Translations under genes and position numbers: made by a program
Assembly: GCA_002049455.2 (NCBI GenBank)
Contig: KV919032.1
Coordinates: 43,875-107,874 of the forward strand
Reading direction: 5' to 3'
DNA: 64,000 bases
From: Porphyra umbilicalis
Lineage: Eukaryota > Rhodophyta > Bangiophyceae > Bangiales > Bangiaceae
Notes under the pieces: model-generated
Told to the model about the DNA's origin: nothing
The model's input: only the letters and a program-made list of their open reading frames with translations
Databases searched by the model: none
Shown: positions 22,089-31,995 of the stretch, one piece after another
How the letters are laid out: every line of letters begins with the position of its first letter
Position numbering within the stretch: position 1 is the first letter of the stretch

Positions 22089-22267
22089 CGTTGGTGAGCG
22101 CCGCGGCTCGGGGCAGAGACGGGACGGCCAGCGCGGTGGTCCAGATAGTGACACCCTCCTCTCCCACCCCACACACACCAACTGCCCCCGTGGCCGCGTC
22201 GGTCGGGCGCCCCCCCCCCCCGCCCCCCCCCCCTTTGTGTGTGGCGGCGGCTCCCTTGCTTGTCAAC

Positions 22268-24614
22268 ATGGACGGCAAGCCGCGTGCCACGCGAGGTGAC
22301 GGTGCCGGTGGCGACCGCGCGGGCGATGGGGTGCCCTCCCCCCCCGACGCTGGTCGGCGCGGCGTGGGTGGCGCGGCCGCGCCCGCTCGGGGCAGGCGGG
22401 GCCGGCGGGCCGCCCCCGCCGGCCTTGGGCGCCTCCCGCTGTCGTCTGCCGGGGCGCGTCCGCGTGCACCCCCCAACGCTGCCGGCCGAGGTGCCGGCGC
22501 TCGGGGTGGCAGGCGCACCAAGGCCCCGCCCGAGGCCCCCCCGAGGCCCCCCCCGAGGCCCCCCCCGAGGCCCCGCCCGAGGCCCCGCCCACCACCCCCC
22601 CCCCCCCCGATCACCTGCCACGGGCGGCGCCCAGAACCTCTCGGCGATGTATTATGGTTCCTTTTGTTCATTGTTGGCTGGCCCGCCCCCTCCGCGTCCA
22701 CAGCACCAGGAGGAGCAGCAGCCACCGCCGCAGCGACGGCAGCGCCACCGCACCCGCACGGCCGACTCACCGCGGTCGTCGACGCCACCGCCCGAGCCGC
22801 TGCAACTGCCCGACGACACGCCGGGATGGGACGCGCTTGCCGGCCAAGCGGCCAACGTGGACGCCCTGAAAGTCGCCCTCGCCGTCCTCCTGATGCCCGA
22901 CGCGCGACGGGCGGCGGGGGCCGCGACCAAGAGTGGGGTTTTGTTGACGGGCCCCCCCGGGACGGGCAAGACGCTGGCCGTCCGCCTGCTGGCGGGCCGT
23001 GCCAAGGCGCTCAATGGGGGCACCGTGGTGCCCCTGTGGGTCCTCAATGGCGGCGAGCTCCTCTCCAAGTGCGTCGGCCACGGCAAACAGTGCGTCCGGC
23101 GTGTGATGGACGCCGCCACCGCCGCGCAGCCGTCCATCATTTTTTTCGACGCGTTTGAGGCGCTCGCGGCCACGCGCACCGGCGGGCGCCAAGAGTCGAT
23201 GCCCGTGATCGCCACGCTGTTGGCGTTCTTGGACGGGTTGGGGCGGCGGGACCGGGTGTTGGTTGTTGCGGCGACGTCCCGTGTCGACCTGATCGATCCC
23301 GCGTTTCGTCGGCCCGGCCGGTTTGGTACGGAGCTGCGCTTTGGGCTCCCCGACGCGGCCGGCCGCGCGGCCATCATGCGCGTGTCGGCCGCCGCGGTCG
23401 GCGTGCCCGTGGACGCGGCGGACGCGGCCTGGATCGCCGCCCACACCGACGACTGGTCGGGGGCCGAGCTTGCGGGCCTCTGTGACGACGCCGCCACGAC
23501 CGTCTTCGCGCGGCGGTTTCCAGGGTGGCCCGACTCGATTGAGGAGGTTGCCGACCATCCTGCCGACGTGCGTGTCGACTGGCACGGTACCCTCTACCGG
23601 CGCGAACAGTTCACGCGGCTCGGGACGCCGCCGCCCCTGCGGCGGCCGCTCCCCGAACGCGTGGCGCCGCTGCTGGCACCGACGCTGGCCGACGTGCGGG
23701 GGTTTCTCACTCGCCACTTTCCCGTCCAACGGCTCGGGTCGGTGCCTGGGCGGTGCGCCGCCGCAGCGGCGGTTGGGTGCGGCGCGGACACTGGGTTCAG
23801 AGGCGTGGCCGCGGGCCTCCCCATTTTGCCCCAGCGACTGCTCATTGACGGGGACGAGGGGATGCAACAAGGCACCGTCGCAGCTGCGGTTCTGCATGCG
23901 CTGACACCAATGCCGATCTATGACGCGGGCTTTGTGTCGCTGACACGCGGGGCTGGTGCGCGCACCCCCCAGCAGCGGCTGGCAGAGACGATTTCCGCCG
24001 CCACGCGCGCCGCGCCGGCCGTCCTCTTCATCCCCCACGCACACTTGTGGGTGGACGACCCGTCGGCGGGGGACTCGACGGGCCTGCGCTTTTTTGAGGC
24101 GGCGCTCCGGGACGTACCCGTCGGCACGCCGCTCCTGGTTTTGGCCACAACGGATGGGCGCGCCCGCCCAGCGTTGCTGGCCAGTTTCCCCTCTACCTTT
24201 TCTGTCGAATGCGCCACAGATGCGCAGCGCACCGACTACTGGGCCCACATCGTCGGGGCGTGGCAGGACAAGTTTGCCGTGCAGCTCGAGCAAGGTGTAC
24301 GCCTACCAGTCGCCATGACGGCCGTACGCGCACGGCTGGAGGCGTTGCAGACACAGTCGGCGGATTGGAGCGTCGACGCGATGGAGCAGGTGTTTGAGGG
24401 CCACCGCGCCCTCCTGTCCATGGAGGTCCGGACGGGGGTGGACCTGTGGGGGAGCTTTTTGGGGGCCACCGTCGCGCTCGACGGCGAAATGCCGAGTGTC
24501 GGCGCAAACACAGCAGACGGTGTCGCCAATGACGACACGTACGATGGTGGCGGCGGTGACGGCGCCGCTGACGGCTCTTGTGGACGGGCGGCAAAGCGCA
24601 CGCGATGTGTCTAG
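22268..24614 (+). CDS. ATAD2/Yta7-like double AAA ATPase, paralog 1, altered Walker B
   Basis: ATAD2/Yta7/Abo1 proteins are hexameric histone-binding AAA ATPases. A basic, Pro-rich N-terminus from the ATG (MDGKPRATRGDG) runs into a 14-C run (22595-22608), where the frame must change to reach the AAA domain. AAA1 shows Walker A GVLLTGPPGTGKTLAVR (22939-22980), LLSKCVGHGKQCVRRV, a Walker B of IIFFDAFEAL in place of FFDEID, sensor 1 VVAATSR, and PAFRRPGRFG. The ATAD2 hallmark is the degenerate second AAA domain: GDEGMQQGTVAAAVLHALT and APAVLFIPHAHLWVDD parallel the family's GFGQ, AVIHALE and PSIVYVPHIHVWW. The linker PLLAPTLADVRGFLTRHFP also matches. No bromodomain follows. The tail ends in KRTRCV. 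The missing Walker B Glu predicts ATP binding with poor hydrolysis. Confidence 0.8.
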
Positions 24615-24682
24615 ACGCAAGCACCGACCGGCGGGGGGGGCTTTGCGCAGGTGGACGCGAGTGGGCACCCCCAGGGCACCCC

Positions 24683-25078
24683 ACCCCGGATGGGGTGATG
24701 AACCGTTGGTTTTATGGTAGCCTGGTGGGCTACAAAAAAATATTTTGCAAAAACAACCACCCCGTCGCGGCTACCGCGGTTCGGCCCGGCGGGACCCCTG
24801 CGCGTCGCTGGGCACCCAAGCCCACCACCACGACGCCTGCGGGGTACCCCCAGGGCACCCCCAGGACACCCCCCCCCAGATGGGGTGATGTACCACAATC
24901 CAATGGAAAACCTACGAGAGTTGACTCTAGCAATACCGTTGGTTTTATGGTAGCCTGGTGGGCTACAAAAAACATATTTTGCAAAATCAACCTCCTACCG
25001 GGGTGCGGCTCGGGGGGACCCCGGCGCGTCGCTGGGCACCCAAGCCCACCCCCCACGACGCCTGTGGGGTACACAGCT
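24683..25078 (+). repeat. Array D: about 1.7 copies of a ~240-bp unit with the shared hairpin core
   Basis: CCGTTGGTTTTATGGTAGCC is present near 24703 and 24939. The complete copy reads ACCACAATCCAATGGAAAAC, CTACGAGAGTTGACTCTAGC, GGTTTTATG, then the hairpin GTAGCC-TGGTG-GGCTAC, followed by ATATTTTGCAAAA. It lies directly downstream of the first ATAD2-like gene. Confidence 0.85.
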
Positions 25079-25145
25079 AAGGGAGCGCGTGAGCTGTGGA
25101 CGCTTCGCAGAGGAGGCCTATGACACGGGCGGTGATGAGGAACCT

Positions 25146-25452
25146 CTAGTGTCTATTCTACCGCAGCATCATTTGATGCGAATGGCATCAAATGATGCCC
25201 ATTTTCGGAGCGCTCGTTTTCGTACTTCCCGACCTCTGACGCTCTTTTCGACTGCAGAAACGGACTCAGCGATGCCTTGTTATTCTTGGGGGAGATCCCA
25301 GCCAATATGCTGTAGATACAAACGGGGGGTGCTCCAGTTGCCTCATCAGGGGGGGTAGAACCGTCGTTTTCTGGCCCTGGGAGAGGGTGCATCATTTGAT
25401 GCCCAAACGGGCATCATTTGATGCTGCCCGATTGCGGTAGAATAGACACTAG
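25146..25452. mobile_element. MITE with 20-bp terminal inverted repeats and nested ATCATTTGAT palindromes
   Basis: The left end CTAGTGTCTATTCTACCGCA has its exact reverse complement at 25433-25452, and TA lies at both boundaries. Subterminally, GCATCATTTGATGC and its reverse complement occur in head-to-head pairs at both ends (25165-25200 and 25389-25425). The element is about 307 bp and non-coding. Confidence 0.88.
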
Positions 25453-25889
25453 GGATATGAGACACGGGGGGTTGCTAAACAAAAGACATTGGGCGGGCGT
25501 CGAGGGTGGAGCAGGGGGGAGGGAGGGGGGGAGGCGGGCGGGGAAGGCTGCAGCCAAGGACAGAGACGTGGGGAAGGCTGCAGCAAAGGACAGAGACGTG
25601 GGGACGGGGGCGCACGGGTGGGAGAGGCAGGGGGGGCGGGCGGACGGGCAGGGGGCGGGTGTGTTACTGTGCTTCTCACAAAACTCGGACCTAGGTGCGT
25701 CAGCAAACTCACTGTTTCATTGGCTCGGGGCTCAGGGGGCGGGTCATGATGCCAAAGCGGATGTTGGGACGGGACCGTCTGCAACCAGCATCTGCCACCA
25801 CACGTGCCACTGCCAGATTCGCAGGCTACCGTATGAATACAAACCTCCGTGATTAAAAATTAGCCGCTGCCCCCCCTGTCGACAGCGGG
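25453..25889. other. Purine-rich spacer with a short minisatellite
   Basis: This is a G-rich stretch with two to three copies of a ~24-bp unit (GGAAGGCTGCAGC then AAAGGACAGAGACGTG) near 25541-25602. No gene is recognisable. Confidence 0.5.
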
Positions 25890-25897
25890 TATAAATA
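25890..25897 (+). promoter_or_regulatory. TATA box (TATAAATA) of the second ATAD2-like gene
   Basis: The sequence GACAGCGGGTATAAATACGG lies about 150 bp before the first ATG at 26048. Confidence 0.6.
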
Positions 25898-26047
25898 CGG
25901 TCCGGTCGATGTGACTACTGCGACCGCCGCCGACGGGCGTCGACGTCACACCGAGGCGCCCTCGTGCGAGACCGCGCGGCTCGCTCGGCGGCGCGCGGGG
26001 TGCGCGCGGTGCCGCCGCCCTGTCGTTTGCCCCCCGTCTGCAGCACC

Positions 26048-28227
26048 ATGTGCCCGCCGTCGCCCTCGCCGCGCGGCATGCCTCGGGGTGGTTGTTCCGC
26101 ACGGGACCGCGCGGCGCGTGCCGCCGTGCGAGACGTGGCGTCGCGCTTGGACGGGCGCCTCCACACCCTGCCGCCGGCGAGTGCCGCGAGCGCCGCCAAC
26201 CGCGTGCCCCCCCCCCGCCCGTCGACGCAGGCGGCTCGCCGGTGCGCCCCGTCGGGGCCAAGCGCGCCCGCACCGACCGGTCAGTGTCGGGCGGGGCGAC
26301 CAAGCGCCGCCGGCGGGGCGAGACCGGCGACATTGTGCCCGAGCCCGAGCCCCCCGCCTCGCTCCCGTGGGAATCGGTGGCGGGCCACGACGCGCACGTG
26401 TCGCGGCTGCGCGAGGTGCTGGCGCTGCTCACCACCACGCCGCGCGGGGGAGGTGTCGGGCGGCCCCTGCCCTTTCCCCGGGGTGTGCTGCTGACCGGTC
26501 CGCCCGGGACGGGCAAGACGCTGAGCGTGCGGGTGCTCGCCTCGCACGCGCGGGCGGCCAATGGTGGCGTCCCCGTGCCTCTGTACCTCATCCGCGGCGG
26601 CGAAATCCTCTCCAAGTACGTCGGCGAGGGCGAGCGCCGCCTGCGCCGCCTGTTTGACACTGCGACCGCGGCGGCCCCGTCCATCTTGTTTTTCGACGAA
26701 GTCGACGCCCTCGCGGCGACGCGGGACGACAACCGCGACCACTCGCGGGTCGTCAACACCTTTCTCGCCTTGCTCGACGGCTTTCGCTCGCGCGGTCGCG
26801 TGTTGGTCCTCGCCGCGACCAACCGGGCGGACCTGTTGGACTCGGCGTTTCGGCGTCCGGGCCGGTTTGACTTGGAGCTCGACTTTCAGCTGCCCGACGC
26901 GTCCGACCGCCGGCGGCTGATGGCGTTGCACGCAGGCACGTCGGCAGACGAGACGGCGGTCTCGTACGTCGTCCGACGCACAGACGGCTGGTCGGGAGCG
27001 GAAATCCGGGGCCTCGCCACCGAAGCCGTGTGCTGCGCGTGGCGCCGGACCGACCCGCAGTGGCTCGAGGCGGTGGCGACCGCCGCCACAGACCCGGCGA
27101 CAGTCGGGGGTGGTGCGGGGGGGGGGGGGGGGGGGGGGGGGGGGCGCGCCGCCGCCGCCGCTCCCAGACGTGACGCACGCGGACTGGGACGTGGCGCTGG
27201 CCTCCCGAGCGCAGACCGCCCGGGCGGGGTATCCCCGGCGCTGCACCGGCCGCTGCCGTTGCGCCTGAGCGCGCTCCTCGAGCCGACCGTGTCGGGGGTG
27301 GTGGGGGTCCTCAACACGCGCTTTCCGTTGGACAAGCTGACCACCCCCGGCGCCGAGTGGGCCACCCAGGCCGTGGGCGGGCCGACGTCAAGTGCGTCTG
27401 CCGCCGCCATGCTCGCCGCGTGGCCGGTCCTCCCGCACCGCCTCTGCATTGCGGGGCGTGCGGGCATGGGGCAGTCGCTGGTTGGGGCTGCGGTGCTGTG
27501 CCACCTGCAGTCCCTGCCCGTGTTTGACGTCGGCTTCCTCTCCCTCACTGCGAGTGGCACCGACGGGCAGCTGCCGCTGCTGCTGTCCACGGTGGCGGCG
27601 GCCGTCCGCGTCGCGCCGTCGGTCCTTTACATGCCCGACGCCGAAATGTGGATGGCCGAGTCTGCCGCCGCCGCCGACGGGTCGCCCACCGCGCTGCTGC
27701 GCAGCGTGCTGGCCCGCATCCCCGTCGACACGCCCGTGTTGGTGCTCGGCGTTGCCAACGCGGCCGAGGACGTGACAAACGCGTGGGCGCCGACGTGGTC
27801 GACGGTCGTGCGCATGGACCGGGCGTCGGAGCAGCAGCGGCGGCAGTACTGGTGCCCGGTCGTCGACGCGCTCAAAGCGGTCGTGCGCAAGCGTAAGACC
27901 GGCGTCGCGCGTGCCCGCGTCACCGAGTTGCACGTGGCGTTGGACGGCGTGCACCTCACGCACGCACCCGTGGACGAGATGGAGCGCGTTTTTCAGCAGC
28001 TCCTCGACGCCCTCGCGAGCGTACACGAGGCAGCAGCACCTGTGCCGCACGGGATCGACACGTGGGTGGTGACGGTGTTGGCGGCCATCGACCAGCTGTC
28101 TGGCAGCGGCGGCCGCACGTCCCTCGGTGGCGCACGTGCCGCTCGGTCGGTCTCGCACGCACCGGACGGTGTGGCTGCTGCCGCATCTGTGGGGCACCGC
28201 GCCGGTAGCCGCGGCACAAGCGACTGA
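26048..28227 (+). CDS. ATAD2/Yta7-like double AAA ATPase, paralog 2, canonical Walker motifs
   Basis: A tandem paralog of the gene at 22268. From the first ATG (MCPPSPSPRGMPRGG) a basic N-terminus includes KRARTDRSVSGGATKRRRRG, an NLS-like cluster. AAA1 has Walker A GVLLTGPPGTGKTLSVR (26485-26526), EILSKYVGEGERRLRRLFD, the canonical Walker B ILFFDEVDALAATR (26683-26724), ATNRADLLDSAFRRPGRFD, and the lid DGWSGAEIRGLATEAVCC. The ATAD2-type linker (LSALLEPTVSGVVGVLNTRF) and a degenerate second AAA domain (GRAGMGQSLVGAAVLCHLQ, APSVLYMPDAEMWMAE) follow. No bromodomain is visible. Frame slips occur at a ten-C run (26207-26216), at a 28-G run (27117-27144) and near 27230. Between the last two, another frame holds the expected VTHADWDVALASRAQTARAG. 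It may form mixed hexamers with paralog 1, an inference from the pairing. Confidence 0.82.
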
Positions 28228-29738
28228 CGCGACGCCTGTCCCACCGTCGGACGAGGCGTCGACCGCGCCGCCACCCCGAGCGGAGCGGGGCAAGCGCAAC
28301 ACCCGTCCCGTTCGCCGCTGCCACATCATGCTGTAGGGTGGGGGGGGGGTGTGGCAGCCACAAACCGCCGCAGCCGAGCGGCGTGCGTCGACCGTCCATT
28401 GTTCCTGCGAGTGGGGTGGTCCGTGCGCGTGGCACGGCGTGCCGACGTAGCGTGGATGCGATTGGCCGAGGTCGTCACGTGACAGTTTGCCGGTACTGTA
28501 CGGATCCCCGCGTATGTTTACACCACTGTATACCGTCTGTGAAGGGAGATTTTCCACGTCTTGGGTGTTTGTAATCCCTCTTTTGCAACAACTGTCAAAC
28601 GAGATGTCGACAATCCGGCAACGCCTCGCCCAGTGTGGCGACACACGCCGCTGCCAACGGTCGCGTGGTCTGTCCCGCTTGGCTGCACGCGTCTGGGCCC
28701 GCGCCAGGGGGTGTGCACAGGCGTCGCCGCTCCATCGCGTCGGCTGCCGCGCCAACGCGCCCATCCGCACGTGCGTCGTCGGTAGTTGGTACCACCCAGA
28801 CGGAAGACAAACGAAAAGTACGAAGACCAAACGCGCGCTTTCGTACGATGTTCGTCTGTCGTTCGTTTGTCTTTCGTTTGTCAAACGTAGGCGTTACGAA
28901 TACCGCTTTCGTAAGCTTGTCGTCACGCAGCTACAGGAGCACGTGACAAGCAAATCAAGGCCTGTGAGACGTCGACCGCTCGTGGAGTCTCCAACAGAGC
29001 CCTTGATTGGCTCATACTGTGCGCTGCTGACGCCTTCCCGTTGTCCATTGCAGCGACCCAAAAAAAAAATTGTCGATCACCAGCGCTTCATTTACCATAC
29101 CGCGCTCATGGCTGCTCTCGCGGCCCCCGTGACCACCTAAACATCTCAATAATTAAGAACACTGATGCTTCTGTCGGGACCCTTTCTTGAGGCTGTTGAG
29201 GTAGGCCTCGGGGCTACTCCTGTTCAAACATTTGAAGACACCAGCGGTGTAGCCAATCGGAGAGGCCCGCCAGGCGGGAGTGGAACCTGGGAGACGACTC
29301 CCCTTTCTCTCGAAGTGAGGCCTTGCCTCTCCTCGTCTTTCGACGCGCAGGTGTAGTGTACCGCTCTCCGTTCTGTCATCGTCTCTTATGTCCCCACCCC
29401 GCTGCAACGCTCCCGCTTGTCCCTCTCTCGTCTTACCGCCGCCGTGGCCACCTCCTCTCTCTTCACACCATTGTACGGTTTACCCCGTACCTCACCATTC
29501 GTACTGCTGCAAGTGGTTCTCACCCCACTGCCTCCCGCACCTCTGACCTGCCGCACCTCCCCAACCTCTTGCGCACCGACCTTGCCCCCCCCATCTCTTT
29601 TGTCGTGACCGACGTGGTTGTGTTCGGTGCCGGTCACGACCGTTGAGTTAAAGGCTTTTTGACGTGGGGAGGAGCAGGAGGGATATGGGGGAGAGTGTGT
29701 GCGTTTGACCCGTGAGGTTGGGGGTGGAGCGCAGTGCC
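28228..29738. other. Intergenic region, no recognisable gene
   Basis: The part around 28800-28920 is dense in TTTCGT/ACGAA words (GACAAACGAAAAGTACGAAG and TTCGTTTGTC motifs), a weak dyad-rich patch of unknown meaning. The remaining open frames look non-coding. Confidence 0.4.
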
Positions 29739-30533
29739 ATGTTGACCCGGCTTGGCACGGGGGTAGATACGTGGGGGACGCAACTGACGACCTGGACGCC
29801 CTCCATGTGGCGGCTGAGCTCGGCATCAAGGGGGTGGCGACCTACGGCGGCATCTCGGAGGCTGCCGTTTCCGGAAAGTTGCGCGCTCACGTGCCTTTCG
29901 TCAGGCGGCTCCGTAAGCGCGTCACCTCTGTCGCCGAAATGCAAATGAGGTTGACCCAGAGGTTGCGGCGGGACACCTCGTCGCTCAAAAGAAAGACCGA
30001 CGCGTTGGCGGCGGGTGGCGGGGACACCTTCCGGCTCCGCACGGGCATCAGCCGCATAAAGGCTCGCATCCTCCAGCTGAATTCCGACCTCAAGACGATT
30101 CGTCAAGTCACCGACAAGGCCATTGTGGATCTGGGTCAACGTGAGCACATCCTCAACCACCTCTGCGCGACTGCCCGTAACGCTTTCTGCCGCACCCAGT
30201 GGCGCATGGGTTTCGCCCAAGGGATGCGGGAGCTGATGGCGGCGAGCGTCATGTCGAGTGGATCGACGGGCCAGGACGCGACTGCCGAGCCGCCGGTGCT
30301 GCCATCGCCGTCTGCACCCTGGCGCCGACGGAGGTGCCCTCCCTCGGCCAGCACGTGCGACACAAGATGCTCGTGTCGCGAGCCGCCGCCGAGGCGACGC
30401 GGTCGGATGCGATCGAGCTGCTGCCCGCGTCGGAGACGCAGTACCAGACACTGGAGGACTGTGCGAGGCCGGGGCAACAGGCTGCCGTATGTTATATTTC
30501 CTGGTCTTTACGACAGGGTACTCTCAAAGTGTA
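29739..30533 (+). CDS. Hypothetical helical, possibly coiled-coil protein (start uncertain)
   Basis: The best coding stretch reads DLDALHVAAELGIKGVATYG, then FVRRLRKRVTSVAEMQMRL, LRRDTSSLKRKTDAL and ARILQLNSDLKTIRQVTDKA. This is a charged helical pattern with rough heptads and little disorder. After GFAQGMRELMAASVMSS (about 30250) the more plausible continuation lies in another frame (KMLVSRAAAEATRSDAIELL, then QYQTLEDCARP), again as if one base were missing. The only upstream ATG in range (29739) is in a different frame from the helical part, so the true start or an upstream exon is unresolved. I do not recognise the family. The function is unknown. Confidence 0.38.
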
Positions 30534-31995
30534 GTGCTGCACACATATGCTTAGATCGTGGGACTTGCTCTCCGTTTCAGAGGTGACAGTCTGCATTCAT
30601 ATTCTCGGCCTGTTGTGCTCTGCTGTTTCGTGTCGGACATACGGAAAACACTCACCGCCTGTCAGGCAAAGCACTGGTCCCGGCCGAGGTGGGAGTGAGC
30701 TGGACAGTGTCCGCACCACGGCCGGAGCGCCACCCCCCACAAGCTGGAATGCAGGAACGTTTGTGATTGGCCAAGAGGAGCAACAGCAGTGCATGTTGGG
30801 TCCCATCTGTACAGAATGTGCCCGTACGGCCCGCAAACGCACGATCGGCGCACTCGTTTTTCTCAGAATAATTGAGAATCCTGAAGAAAATCTCGATAAC
30901 TCACTGCTCTGGGCTACTTTACCACATGAGACGACTGAGAACGGAAGAATATCTCAAGAAAACGGAAAATCTCGATTCTCCACGAACCTGGCGGTTGGAG
31001 AGCCAATGGCCCGTCGAAGATACGCACTCAGCAGCTGTTTGATGCTGTTCTAGACCAATGGTTGGCCTGTTTTACAAAGCAGTCCCGGTCTTGGCCGATG
31101 AGGACAAAATGGGGGGATCAGCAATACATTGAGGGAGAATGTCTTTTCGATGCTGTCATAGAATTCCGAGCTTCGTCACTGTAATGGCGGCTAGTCGTCC
31201 TGTCCCTTTGCTTTTGTGACCACCATGGCGTTGGGTCCCTTTTTTTTTACCCCGTTGTCGCTGTGTCTTTTTCTCTTCTCCAGTTGTCGCGTCCCCATTG
31301 TCGGTCCCCATTTGATATCTTCATCTTTGTCGTATGGTTCTCAGTATAAAACAATGGTCAGCAAAGCAAACAAGCACAGCTCCCGGCGCGCCGCCACACG
31401 CAGGGGGAGGTCGACAGCGGAGGCCGCCAGATGCCTCAAGAAATGAACAAGAGATGAGTAAACACTCCGGCAGGGACCGGGGGGGGGAACGGGGAAGGAC
31501 GTGAAACGCATGGAGGAAAAAAACGAACGTCAGTACAGCTCGACTTGCATGGCGTGCGGATGGGGGGAGGGAGGGGGGCAAAGAATGGGGCAGATGCGGC
31601 GCGCGGGCGCAAAGAAAGGGGGAGGGGGGGGGGCAAAAAAAGGGGCGGCCTTGGTGTGGAGTGTATACTGTACAGTGGGGGTTCCCCGAAGGTATCTGTA
31701 AACGCTTTTGGCGGAATCTGTAATCGCTTGCGTGTGTAATCCATCTGGACCAGAGCGATCGTGAGCCATCGAATGCTGAAACGTGGATATTCTTGATTGG
31801 GCGTGTAGATGGGACCATCCAATCAAATGGCCTAGAGGGTGACCATCAAATCGACTAGGGCCATCCATTCTATGCAACGTGGCTGCCTGAGCGTTGAGAA
31901 CACGAATGGATCCCTACTAGAAGCTTCGCTAATCAAGAGTAACATCCACGTCGCCCACTGCAAATTTGATGGTCCACCCGCACACATACAGCCGG
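30534..31995. other. AT-richer intergenic region with a partial MITE end and purine tracts
   Basis: AGGACAAAATGGGGGGATCA followed by GCAATAC near 31105-31133 matches the right end of the MITE at 60548-60946, with no matching left end seen. A G-rich tract spans about 31556-31650. No gene is recognised. Confidence 0.45.
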
